Shown here piece after piece: positions 23,901 through 35,490 of a stretch of 64,000 nucleotides of DNA. Each line of letters begins with the position of its first letter. Positions within the stretch are counted from its first letter, which is position 1. The notes beneath the pieces were generated by a model. It made no database searches. It saw only the letters and a list, made by a program, of their open reading frames with translations, and was not told the DNA's origin. The DNA is from Rhynochetos jubatus. Its lineage: Eukaryota > Chordata > Aves > Eurypygiformes > Rhynochetidae. Made by a program: the position numbers and the translations under genes. The DNA is taken from contig CM050650.1 in the NCBI GenBank assembly GCA_027574665.1, positions 95,577,086 through 95,641,085 on the forward strand, given 5' to 3'.

Positions 23901-26900
23901 TTCCTGTAGGGAGCGAAGTTTCTCTTGGTCATGATATAAGAAATGGTCACAGCATTGGCTTGTTGCCATTCTGGAACACAAACGCTCAGGGGCCACCTTT
24001 GAGCAGCAGAGGTGGGGATGGGGGATGGACCCAATGCCAAGATGGGTGCCCCACGTAAACACTGACAGGACCAATGTTGGTGCAAGTGTACATAAGAAAT
24101 ATATATATCTATAAGGAATATAATGAATCGTCTTGTGATGTGCCTCCACAAGCTCTTTGTAGAACTGCTTGTGGCCGTTAGACTGTCAGATGCATTGTTC
24201 ATTTTTTATTAATATGTATGTATTTAAGCAAAAACATGTTTTTAATTCACCTCGAGGAGTACAATACAAATTCCTGAACATACTCTTAGCTATTAAGAGA
24301 TTCATTTTCCTTAAATAAATAACTGGAATCAGCTTTACTTATGGCTCCTCTGCCAGAGGTTACTATGATGACAACAATCAGCAGAGGAGGATTTGATCTC
24401 CCCCTTCAACCACTTCAATTTAGTGCAGATTTTTTTAATTATACGGAGAAATCTGCCTTTCTATAGGTACAGACAAGTCCCTGTAGTGCTGAGTTTGGAA
24501 TCTCTGAAGAAAAAAGAAGCAATTCCACATAATTCTCATTTAATATCCTTCACATGACCTACATACACATACTTTGTGCAAACAAGAGTGAAATATTAGT
24601 TTCATTACAGGATAAATACTCTAGGCTGATTAGGAAGCCAAAGGTTTTCCTTAGGTATCTGAATAGAGAAAAATTGCACTGACTACCAATACACATCCCC
24701 ACAAGCAAATTAAAAAAAAAACCCAAAACCAAAAAAACCACCAAAGCTTCTGTAGATCTTCTAACCGATTTCAAACTTCATGTATGTTATCTACTTATAA
24801 ATCCTTCCATAATTTATTATTTTTCTCACATTTATTCCAAAGCATAGGTCTCCACCATTTTTAAGGAAAGGAAATAATACCCAGAACTAAAATGCAAATA
24901 AAGATTTTAAATTAGCAAAAGCCAAAAACAAAGGGAAAAAAGTCTCTCGATGTGTTTCTGTGAGAGAGGTATGTTTCATTTGATACACACACCCCCAATT
25001 CACACACAGCCCTGACTGCAGCCCAAGAATACCCTGCAAGTGCTGCTCAGGCTGGACATTTGCACTGTGAAGTGTCAAATAGGAGAGTGTTTCATTTGGT
25101 ATTGTGAAAATCTTCAGAGGTACCAATTCACCATGCTCAGAAGTGACGTAAAGAAAAAAATCTTATCTTCTTATTCTTATTCTACCTCTCTCTCTTCTCT
25201 AATCCCCTCTAATCCACTCAAAAAAATTATCAGCTAGGATTTTGCCTGTGTCAAGTTTTTGAACTGAGGGTGGTTTTACTCTAGCTTTGTTCTCAGAAGC
25301 GTGACAGCCCTTGGATCACTTTTGCAACTGGAATTGAAGTTTTTCCCCACTCTCGTAACTCAGAGAGAATTGCAAAAGGATTTTGGATTAAAGCCACAGA
25401 AGGACTTTATCACCCAAATCTTGCCTTATCATTTCAGGAAGGTTTTGAGTCAGATGCTGTCTGACCCATAGATGTCTTGAAGCATATAAGACTTAAAATT
25501 ACTTACATGGCTAAGGTCTTGCTGGTTAGGGTCTAAACCCCAAGGTGATGATTGAGCATTGCTACAGTAACAGAAACTGTCCCCTAGATCTCATACAGAA
25601 AGAGCACGACAAACTGCAGCTTTTGGCACTGTAAATATCATCTATGAAAATGCATGAATATTAAACATGTGTTTTGAAAGAATTTCTTAAAATACTAAAT
25701 CCAGTTTTCTCCTGTCATAGTTAACTATCTGATTTATAAACATTACTTTAAATAAGCTGGATTTCTTCCTGCCACTTCCTCGGACCTCACTTGCTGGTGA
25801 TTAGGAGCCTTCTTTTAATTTCCTGGATAAGTTTCCTCTTGGAAAATTTATACCTACCTCATTATACCTCATTTGCCAGCATGAATTAGCTCTTTGGTGT
25901 CCTTGTGCATTTGCAAATAGTAACATTATCTCAGCCTTTTATTCCTCTTTTCAACAAAAGGTGTTCCTAGACTGTATATTTGATTCAGGCATGAGCCCAA
26001 GGGCTTTACCTTTACCTCAGTCTGAAACACTAACGTGAAATCCTTACAGCTCAGAGGCACTGACTATGCTTTGCTGTGTTGTAGCCTCCTCTGTGCCATG
26101 CTGGGGATCCTGTTGATAAACGCGTAGACAGAATGGTGAATAATTAAGCAAACTATGATTGAGGGCTGTTTAAAGAACTGTTGTTCTTGAGCCATCTGTT
26201 TAAGCAGCTGTTAATTACCCCAGCATCATGCCATTCATGGTCAGACACAAGTTGCAGTGAAAAGGCAGTGCTGTTCATTGCACCCTACCAGCTATGGAGA
26301 AGAGGAACATTCCCATGGGGTCTTATTTTAGAAGGTTCTATTAATATTTTCTTTCAGGTTGAGACTGCAGACCACTGGTATAATTAGTCTTGCTATAGTC
26401 ATGCAAAATTTAATATTGATACATGGCTGGCTCCACCAATGTCTATCAGCTGGAAGGAAATTAGCACTGGTCTGAGCTGTGGGAAACAGCTGATAACAGC
26501 TCCTGCATGCAAACAGGTGGTCTTTAATTGCACACAAACTAGAGCAAAAAAACCCATACTCTCACAGGTGTTCATTGGAAGTAAGCCATAGTGATTTCTG
26601 CTTTCAGATGGGAGGTGAGAGGCCCTGTGTCTAGTATTTGTCATTAAGTGCTTCAACCCTGGAGTTAACTCATCTGACTGCAGCTAAAAGGAGGCTGCTG
26701 CCTTTCAGAGAGTCTCGCAACAGCCGCTTCCTAGCAAACCTGGGTACTTGATGGTGTTCTCACTTAGATTCAAAGGCCCAGGAACTTTACCAAGCCAGTA
26801 TGTTTGGTTCTGTTCTTGATCACTGCAGCTGTGGGACGGTCTTGCCCTTGATCCAGGCTGCAGTCATTTTCCCAAACTACTTGGTGGGTCAAAACCCATG

Positions 26901-27399
26901 CAGAGTATTATAGAAATGATTCATGCTACATACAATGAAATTAATAATTCTTTATTTCAGTAAGAAAAGCCTAGTCTGACAAATTGTAGAATCATGTTTC
27001 CACTTTTATTATGTCACAGTGGCATCCTGTAGACTTTCAATGACTAATATTTGTAGACTTTTCTACTTCTCAGCAGTTTCCAGCTAATGAGTCCACAGCT
27101 TCTTGACAAAATTCTTCTCATCAGTCCCTAAAAGGAAGACATTGTAGTCTTCAGTGTTTGTTTCTATTCCATTTCTGTTTCTTCAGTTTTCAGCTAAAAT
27201 AATTCTACCTCCCAGTGTAACCTACCAGAAAATTTTATCAACATGTACCTAAACTTTGTGCCAAGGAAATTAAAAAGAAGGACCGATAGCATCACTGCAT
27301 GGCTATTTCTTAAGGATCTCTATAGCTAGGAGATTTGACTTTGCCATTGCCAATGGAAAAAATAATGTCCTTGACCCAGCAGTGCAAGGACTCAGCCTC
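17933..27399. other. Long unique AT-rich stretch, no gene seen
   Basis: About 9.5 kb. It includes a 25-nt T run at 21167-21191 and a purine/A-rich patch at about 22904-22931. The longest frame, 135 codons at 21729-22136, is AT-rich with no domain and reads as chance. A GC-richer patch at about 23820-24200 holds overlapping frames of about 110 codons and a TATATATAT stretch. It could be an unrecognised old LTR, but I could not match it to anything else in the window. Confidence 0.55.
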
Positions 27400-27717
27400 T
27401 CCTTGGCCTAAGCTGGGTATCAGTGTTTTAACCCCTGCATGGAATCCCAGTGACTGCTGCCTCCCCTGCTCCAGCTTCATCTCTGAAGATGGCCCTGATG
27501 GGAAGGGGTAACACACATGCCTCCCCACCCTCACTGACAGTCACTGCCTGACAAACAATAGCCCTTTGTGTGCATAGGGTTGGAGGGGTGTGAGGTTGTG
27601 TGAGCCACTGCCAGGCTGCAGTGGGAGAAGGAAGTGGGCTGTGATGAAAAAACTTAGAAAAATAAACCCAAGAAAAGACCAAGTCTGAGTAGGAGGAATC
27701 TCCTCTAGCATGATTTT
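27400..27717. repeat. Unclassified dispersed repeat, copy E1
   Basis: It shares a colinear series of blocks with 35140-35490: 'tttaac(t/c)cctgca', 'cagt(a/g)actgctg', 'gatggcccc/t...tgggaagggg', 'cactgcctgaca(a)', 'tagccctttgtg', a nearly identical 'gggagaaggaagtgggctgtg', and 'gtaggagga(a)'. It is GC-richer than its flanks. I cannot assign it to CR1 or to the LTR families in this window. It might be a decayed LTR, a DNA transposon or a retroposed sequence, and orientation is unknown. Confidence 0.7.
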
Positions 27718-28018
27718 ATGTGGAGACCTCTGGATGCTGAAAAGTTTCTACATGCCTCCTCCCCCAGTTAAACCCATCCTTCTTAGGACATAGATGAGGG
27801 TGAATAAAACACCAGAGGAAAGTGATAAATACTGGGAAGCTTGTAATGTAAAATAACTTCTACCTTTAGTATTACCAATACTGTTGTATGGATTAGAAAA
27901 TTTGGACAGTGAGTATTAGAATCATTATAGCTGGACTAACAAAACCGTTTATTACATTTTGGCTACACTGCTAAAACTTTTAAGCAGACTGAAAATGGAT
28001 TCTCAGCTTCACATATAT
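27718..28018. other. Unique DNA, no gene seen
   Basis: About 300 bp between the unclassified repeat and the next LTR; nothing recognisable. Confidence 0.55.
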
Positions 28019-28023
28019 GCTGT

Positions 28024-28624
28024 TGCCATGGTTTAACTCCAGGTGGCAACTAATCACCACACAGCCACTCGCTCACTCCCCCCATAGTGGGATGGGGAAG
28101 AGAAGCAGAAGAGTAAAAGTGAGAAAACTCATGGATTGAGACAAAGACAGTTTAATAGGTAAAGCAAAAGGCACACACACAAGTAAAATAAAACAAGGAA
28201 TTCATCCATTACTCCCTATCAGCAGGCAGGTGTTCAGCCATGCCCAGGAAAGCAGGGCTCCATCATGCACAATGGTTACTTGTGAAGACAAATGCCATCA
28301 CTCTTAATGTCCACCCCTTCCTTCTTCTTCCCCCAGATTTATATGCTGAGCATGACATCATATGGTATGGAACATTCCTTTGGTCAGGGTCAGCTGTCTT
28401 GGCTATGTCCCCTCACAACTGCTTGTGCACCCTTAGCCTAATCTCTGGTGGCGCTGTGTAAGAGGCAGAAAAAGCCGTTACTCTGTGTAAGCACTGCTCA
28501 GCAGTAACTAAAACATCCCTGTTGATAAAACATTATCAACCTTGTTTCCAGCACAAATCCAAAGCATAGCCTCACAGTAAATAATATGAAGAAAATTAAC
28601 TCTACCCCAGCCAAACCCAGCACA
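28024..28624 (-). mobile_element. Solo LTR (avian ERVL-type) with 5-bp target duplication
   Basis: A 601-bp LTR flanked by GCTGT at 28019-28023 and again at 28625-28629. Orientation is inferred from the reverse strand, where a 'catataaat' TATA-like box (at about 28340) precedes a 'cctattaaactgtctt' polyadenylation-type region (at about 28150), as expected for U3-R-U5. A CRE-like TGACATCA lies next to the TATA box. The TG...CA ends, 5-bp duplication and overall sequence match a very common avian LTR that I associate with ERVL. There are no internal genes. The intact duplication suggests moderate age. Confidence 0.92.
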
Positions 28625-28629
28625 GCTGT

Positions 28630-31335
28630 GTCCCTCTTTTTTGTCCATAACAAAATTTTAACTGTTAAAACTTTACTAGGTTTCTTGTCAGTTTAGTAGT
28701 TCTCTTTCAGTATGGTGTATGCATGAATAGTCTTCAGCTAATTCTCTCCCTAAAGTCATTTTCTCTTTCAGTCCTTTCCTGCAGTTCACTTAGCTTTTCC
28801 TGTGTGACAAGTGTTTATCTGAAATCCAGACTGATTAAATCTGCTGTTTTCCTTTATCTAAAAAAAAAAGGTCAGTGGTGCCCTTCAAAGATGGATGAAA
28901 TTGTTCAGGTGTGATCCACATTCACTAACCTTCATGTAATTTTTTTTTTTTATGTCTTCAAAAAGATCAAATCTTTTGTTAAGCAGGAGCATACAACTCA
29001 AGAAAGTAATCAAGCCACAAAAAACTTTGACTTATTAGCTCTGAGTATGTCTCTATTCCTTCTTTATCATTAGTGTCCTCCAAACTCTCCCAGACTTGGT
29101 CATGTCTTTACACTTCAGATCCTTCTGGGATTAACTCTGCTTGGCCTTCATACTTCTTTTAGTGCCTGAAAGACAGCAAATAGGGAAAAATGGAAAGTGT
29201 AGAAGGAAATGCAAACAATATATGTAACATTTTTTCCCCAGAACTTGCATGTTTAATGGAAAAACTGCTCAGTCCACATAGTTTAGTACAATCAGCACAA
29301 AAGCAATTTGTTGTTTATTAGCAATATGCAATAAGCAGTGAGTGGATTTGCCTGACCTTTTACAAATTTTTTTCCTTGTTTTTAAGTCGAAAGTTTGTAT
29401 CTCTTTGTAATTCCTTGGTTAATGTTTAATATAGCTGATGGTCAATTTCCTTTTTAATTCTAACTGTTTGGGTCAAATGTCCTCTCAGACAGTATTACAT
29501 ATTTGATTTACACACGTCTTAAGTTGCCGTTTCTATCTTACCAGTTGCTGTTATCGAGGCCATCTGCCAAGGGTGAGTTCTGTGTTCTTTCCATACTCAA
29601 CTGGAAAATCCATAGCCCCCAGCCAAATAGTAAATGCTACCCATCAGCCCCCTACATTAAATGCAGCAGACTGCAGGTCACATCTAGCCTACTTTACTAC
29701 CAGGGGCAGACTGAATTTTCTGGTGTTTCTTAAATGTAGGTGGCATATATGCTATTCTACAATCATACAGCACTTTCCCTGATTCAGCAGACATATTAAA
29801 GACCATTGCTTGCTAGACCTGTGATTGTACCAATTCTTACAATACAATATGATTGAGATTGTCCAGTCCCTCTATTGAAATATATTTAAAAAAACTTTAA
29901 ATTCTGATTATATATGTGATAATATTTTTTTGTGTGTGTGTATGGGCTCAATTGCACACTTGTCTTCGTTATGTTGTTCTCCTTAATAAAATCTGAGACA
30001 AAGTTTTTGGGTTATCTTCAGACAGCATAGAGGCAGACTATCATTACTACCTAGCTTATCTTCACAACATTCCACCCTCATTTGATAGCAAACCCAATTC
30101 TTTTATCCTCATTTTCTTAGGAGAATAAATGACAAACATGCAGTATTATTATTGCTTTTGCAAAAAGTTGTTTCCATTCTGTTCAAGCCTATCATTATTT
30201 CTATTTTTGTACTCTCTAAGAGTATTTTTTGATAAATCCTTTTTTCCAGTTTCTTACAGTCTCTCAGCTTACTCCTGATATTTGATTTGAATTGGTGAAA
30301 TATCTAACAACTAATATGTTGTGTCTAATGTTACTAATATGTGATGTAAAGACTAAACATAGAAAAAATTTGGAAGGGTTTTAAAAGTTATAAAATTTTT
30401 ATTTTTTATGATATTGTAATTAAGGTGAAAAATGACATTCATAACTATTATTTTCTGTTTAGTACATTTTAATACATTCACTTTTCTGTTACTTTTGATA
30501 TTAATATTATTGTTACAAAGAGCATTCTTCTATATACGCATTTAGGACGAGTAGCATTCAAAATGAACTGCCATATATTACTGCACATTGGAAAAGAGAG
30601 AAGTAAATGGTCATTCAGAAACCTCTGTGTATATCAAGATTTTTTTTTTTTTAACAGAGAAAAAACCTCATGCAGTGTGTCTTACCAAAGTTATACAACA
30701 AACTTGCAGAAAAGCCAACAACGGAGACTCAAACCCTTGAGCTTCTCTTTTATTCATTTCTCTTGCAACAGTGAAGCTTCCAGTTTCTTTTCTAAGCTTA
30801 CTCGTATAGATAGAAAATAGGATTATCTATTGGTGGACTTAGTGAAGGTTGTAGAGACAGATGCCATAGCCAGGGGAGAGCAATTGCAAAGCAAAGTTTC
30901 AGACACTAAGAAAGTTTCAGACTGAAATAGTAGGAGATTAAAGAGGAAAGTTCCCTCCGGTTTGTATGCATTAGTAACACCAACAAAGCTAAACGATACT
31001 TGGGCTGATGCAATTCGTTTGTACCAAGAGCAAAATCCCAGGGGAAGAAAATCTGAACCAAAACAAAACAAAAAACAAACCAACAAGCACTGTATTATTT
31101 CTGTATGTGATTTTTCTTAATTTCCTTTCCCTCAGAGAAAGAGCAGAAAGGAAATCTGCCGGGTTTTGAGACAAAAAGAGATCAGTTCAGGAAAGCAAGG
31201 CATTTAATGAAAGTACAGGGAAAATATTGCTGGAGTGAGAAGTACATGTAGACATCTGCTGCTGCAGAAAAAAAGGGAAAATGCTGGGGGTGAATATGCT
31301 GTAATGCATTGATTTTTCTGCAGTTTAAGGCTGAC
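28630..31335. other. Unique AT-rich DNA, no gene seen
   Basis: About 2.7 kb with short A/T runs (28860-28869, 28939-28950, 30640-30652) and only short frames. No repeat recognised. Confidence 0.55.
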
Positions 31336-31390
31336 ATTAGATCAGAAGAGATAATCCCCAAGGTCCTTTCTAGTCTAATGCTCTATGAAA
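31336..31390 (+). mobile_element. Short CR1 3' terminus
   Basis: 'ttagatcagaagagataatccccaaggtcctttctagtctaatgctctatga' follows the last bases of a CR1 3' UTR: 'gatgatctccaaaggtccctt' then a decayed ATTCTATG. It is short and diverged, so an older copy. Confidence 0.55.
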
Positions 31391-31477
31391 TGCTGGCTGT
31401 CTGATGCAGTTCAGCAGCATCCACAGGAGCTGACTGGAAACGCTATGCTGCCCTAGAGTTTCCTCCCATCTGTCCTG

Positions 31478-31561
31478 TGAGTCACTGAGCTCACTGAGTC
31501 ACCACTTTATTATGTGTCACTGTGAGGTCACTGAATTGCCTGTGACGTGGGGAGGGGCGGG
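31478..31561. promoter_or_regulatory. Cluster of AP-1, CRE-like and GC-box motifs
   Basis: Two perfect TGAGTCA AP-1 sites (31478-31484 and 31495-31501), further GTCACTG repeats, a CRE/E-box-like TGACGTGG (31543-31550) and a GGGGCGGG GC box (31554-31561) fall within 84 bp in otherwise AT-rich DNA. The motifs are seen directly. Enhancer or promoter activity is inference, and no transcript start or downstream exon is visible. Confidence 0.35.
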
Positions 31562-32372
31562 AGTTGCACAGGGTGAGTCCCAGCAGGAAAGTCATGGAAA
31601 TGGGCTCCTCAGAGTGGTTATGGGAGTGGATTAGTCAGGTGCTTAGTCCATGTTTTGACATGCAGGACCTGTGAGGTGACAGCATAAATTACAACTTCAA
31701 AATCAAATACAGCTAAAAACCTGTCAAAAGTTAGAAGATAAGTAGTAAGAGATCGCAGGAAGGTGGAATGGTGGTAAAAAATAGGAACAGGACTCTTTGT
31801 GGTCTTTAGTTCACCTGGTTCATCAAAGTTTTGTGCTGTCCCCTTTCTGCCCTACATGGCACTTACCCCCAAATCCTTACAAATTATATAAAAAAATCAA
31901 ATCATATTATTGAAATCTTCATAACTATGAACATTTAAGGAAAAAAGATTCACATAGAACTGGCTTTGATATTGGGCATCTTGTTGTCCTTTACGGACTC
32001 CAGCATTGTAATCTGCAACTCTGAGGGGTATTTAGAATTAACATCTTACTGCTAGCCTCAGATCAAACAAAACTTTAAATAGGAATTAATACAACATAAT
32101 TTACTTCCTGCTAATTTTATGAGCTTAGTTTATTAGAAGTCATGGAATCCTTGTATAATAAAATCACATCTAATGTATAAATGTAATTTTTATTTTCAAA
32201 GTGCTTAATTTATACTTCTTTAAAAATATCTCATATACATCAAAATGATAATAACTCTGAGTTAATTGCAAAAGTGGTGTTGGGATTGTTGGATTTCTCT
32301 GATCTCTTTTTCTTGGGTTTCAGAGTGGTTTCAATCACAGGGAAGAAGCAAACAATTACTATGTCACTACAT
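31562..32372. other. Unique DNA, no gene seen
   Basis: About 800 bp, AT-rich toward the right. No repeat or gene recognised. Confidence 0.55.
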
Positions 32373-32941
32373 TGTATCTGCCTGGGTTGGAGTTAACTTA
32401 CCCATATAGCAGCTCATATAGTGCTGTGTTTTGTATCCGTGGCTAGAACTGTGTTGACAACACACCAGTGGTTTTGGATGTTTGTGAGCAGTACTCGCAC
32501 AAGCACCAAGGCTGTCTCTCACAACCTACCCCCTACAGGCCACTAGCTGGGGGGTGGGCAAGAGGTTAGTAACCAGGACAGCAGATCCAAACTGACCAAA
32601 ACAATATTCCATACCATAAGAAGTCACGCTCAGCAATTAAAGCTAAGAGGAAAGATGAAGGGGGCGGTGGTGGGGCTTTCATTATTAAGGCATTTGTCTT
32701 CCAAAGTAACCGCTGCATGTAGTGAAGCCCTACTTCCCAGGAAGTGGCTGGACATAAACTGCTAATGAGAAGTAGGGAAAAAATCTTGTGTGTTTGTTTT
32801 GCTTCTGCATGTGGCCTTTGCTTTCTTTTCTTACCTCAAGCCACAATGTTTTCATCTTATTTTCTCCCTCTGTCCTGCTGAAGAGAAGTAAGAAAGTGGC
32901 TTGGTGGGTACCTGACAGTAAGGCAAGGTCAACACACCACA
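32373..32941 (+). mobile_element. Solo LTR related to the avian ERVL-type LTR
   Basis: It starts TGTATCTGCCTGGGTTGGAGTTAACTT and ends 'ggtcaacacaccaca'. It runs colinearly with the LTR at 28024-28624 read in the opposite direction: 'gtgctgtgttttg', 'gttgacaacacac', 'attccatacca', 'catttgtcttccaaagtaaccg', 'gaagccctacttccc'. The family's usual TATA box appears as 'cagcaattaaagct'. Flanks (TACAT left, GTCCT right) do not match, so the target duplication is lost or the ends are off by a few bases. More diverged than the 28-kb copy. Confidence 0.75.
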
Positions 32942-34239
32942 GTCCTTCTTGTGGATCCCAGCCTGGGACTTCGGAAGAATTCAAAGTAAAGACAGTAATT
33001 GGGAGAGGTAACGGGCAAAACATGGACTGGACATTGACAGGGAATGGTATAATTGTGAGGAGTTTTACTTTTTGTCATTGTGGTGAAGGGACAAGGGGTA
33101 GAGTGTGTGTGAACAGTTCACTTCTGTAGGTGTTTGATGATATTATTTTGACTTTGGGGAATTCTTTAAAAAATTATATCCCTTTGGGGTAGAATTAACT
33201 ACTGCATGTTCTCATTTAAAATGTTGGTGGATATATGAGTTCTGTTCTTGTTAAGGTAAACAACTTTCATAAAGATAAAAGATTTTGCAGGGTTTTTTAC
33301 ATGATTGGATTTGTTTTGGAAATATGTCACAGCAGAACCCCTTAATTACTGATCAGGCCACCTTTCACATACCTTAAATAAATGTATGGTTTACACACCA
33401 ATCACACCACTGATTCACAGTCTTTACTGATTTGTAATTTATATTCCTTCAATATAAAGAATCATCTCTTTTAGTGTTAATCATAAGAAGTAAAGTACAT
33501 TCTTTGCAAAAAATTTGGGGCCTCTTGAGGACCTTACGGTTCTGAACAGCCAGATGATGGGGAGAAAAAAAAAAAAAAAAGATGGTAAACATGACACATT
33601 GATTTCCTACTCTTGTTTTAGCGGTAGTATTTTTAATACAGCATGGTTTTGCAAGAGGTTTCCTGCCACCTCTCCATGTTTCTTCTTTCAATAGGAGTTT
33701 CTTCTGGGCAATGATTTCAGTACAGTGATTTTTCTGTTAATCTTTTGAGTTCACTTAAAATCCTGAATTGCTGTCAGCCTTTTCCTTGCCAGTTCTATTT
33801 CTATTCTCTTCCTTTCGAAGAATTTTGTTATTTTCTTGAATTTCCTGATTTGTGTCTCCGCTGAATGTCATCTTTTATCCTTCTCTTCCATGTTCCTATT
33901 TGTTTTCTAATATACCACTCTACTTTATGCCGCAATTGGATGTTTAAGATCATACCAGTTCACAGAAATTACCATTAGAAATTCTTTGTCCTTAGAAATG
34001 AGTGTTTAATTTATAAGTAATACATGAAAATAAGATCAAAATAGTTGCATCTCTTTTCCGCAAATGCACAACTGATTGAGAAATAATTATTCGGTGTCTG
34101 ATGTTAATTAGACATGTGGAATAACTGCCTGAACATAATCTAAGGCTTCAGCCTGAACTTTTGTATTTAGTGCTCATTCAAGCCAATGGGAAAACATTTG
34201 TTGACTGAAGTACAAAATGTATCAGCCTGTTTGTTTGTG
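32942..34239. other. Unique DNA, no gene seen
   Basis: About 1.3 kb with a 16-nt A run (33565-33580). Nothing recognisable. Confidence 0.55.
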
Positions 34240-34410
34240 ATACCTCAACTAAAGATCAGCATTGTAGCACAAGGAATAACGGATCTCTGGTACACCCCAC
34301 TGGTACCTCTTTTCTGACAGATGTACCTGTTACATATTTTTATCAGATATTTCTACCCTCATGTTCAGTCATCTCTTTTGCTTTTGTTTTTCAAGAATAG
34401 TGGCATGACT
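34240..34410 (-). mobile_element. Possible ancient CR1 ORF2 fragment
   Basis: 'ggatctctggtacaccccactggtacctcttttctgaca' resembles, in reverse, the 'G-T-P-Q-G-S' neighbourhood that old amniote CR1 copies carry ('atccctgtggtacaccactagtaac'). The match is short and decayed. It could be coincidence. Confidence 0.35.
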
Positions 34411-35139
34411 CCAGCTACCTCTTCTACTCTCTGTACCTTAACTCAGAAATAATCTTATGCTCTCTTCTCACTCCTAGTCTTAAAATAGGATTTTCTAAGC
34501 TGGAATGATATTTAAGGGTCTTCTGTCTTGAACCACGGCTGCATAAAATTAATACCTACTGATTCAGAACCCCTTCTGAAGTACCTTTGATTAGAACTTC
34601 ATGACTCTTCATCTTTAGATGTTAAATCCTGTTAAATTCAACCACAAAACTTCACAACAGTTATGCTAAAATTTATCCGGTTAAAACTACCGTTTTGGAG
34701 TTACTCACCGCCTGTAGTTGTAATTATTATTACCATCATCATCATGACTTATTTGAAAAATGTATCCACTTTCAGGTTAGTTGCAACAGATGCTTTTACA
34801 GGTGCATTACTCTTTTCTTCAGCCATTGCCTCAAGTTTTCTTGTTTCCTTTGGATGATGGGTTTCTAAAGGTGTGTCTATGTCATGGTAGCTTAAGGTAC
34901 AACTTGTCCTCCAGCTCAGACTTCTTACCACTGTTTCTGTGTTGACTTTCATTATGGTGCCAGGATGGAGCTGGCCAACTTTTTTTATAGAAAGAGAAAT
35001 TAGGCAGAGAAATTAAAGCAAAGGTAAACACTTCACATTTGAGCTGTGCTAGTAACATGAATGTAAGTGATCTGAGCCACTGTAGCCCAGAAAATAAGAC
35101 TACCATGGTTGTTTGTATAGGCCAGTCATACAGGTGTTT
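34411..35139. other. Unique DNA, no gene seen
   Basis: No named repeat. A short region at 34860-35000 is somewhat GC-richer and could belong to the left arm of the unclassified repeat that follows. Confidence 0.5.
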
Positions 35140-35490
35140 CACCTCACCACAGCCTGACCTGGGTTTCGCTGGTTTAACTCCTGCACTGGGGCCAGTAACT
35201 GCTGAACATCCTGTTCCAACTTCAGTTCTGGGGATGGCCCCACTGGGAAGGGCATGATATCTTATCTCTTTCTCACCCCTGCCATCACTGCCTGACAAGA
35301 AATCGCCCTTTGTGGGGATCTGGGGACCACTGTCAGGCTTCAGTGCTAACATGGGAGAAGGAAGTGGGCTGTGTCAGGGAAATATATAAAACCAAACTCA
35401 AGCAAACCCCAAGCCTGAACTGGGAGAAATCATCAACCCCATACTTCTCCTGGCAAAGAGTAGGAGGAAACCCCTAGCAGGCTCATCCTG
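35140..35490. repeat. Unclassified dispersed repeat, copy E2
   Basis: Same block order as copy E1 at 27400-27717, with an extra stretch of about 45 bp before the last shared block and a TATATAAAA run (35384-35392). GC-rich sequence continues to about 35620, so the true element may be longer. The reverse strand is open for 156 codons across it (34882-35352), and part of that translation lines up with the reverse-strand frame of E1 (shared A-V-T-G and A-I-x-R-x-E blocks). This may only reflect DNA similarity. Confidence 0.7.

Noticed and set aside
32368-32946. Target duplication for the 32.4-kb LTR
   Set aside because: TACAT on the left and GTCCT on the right do not match. The following sequence also does not look like a retroviral primer-binding site, so there is no internal region.
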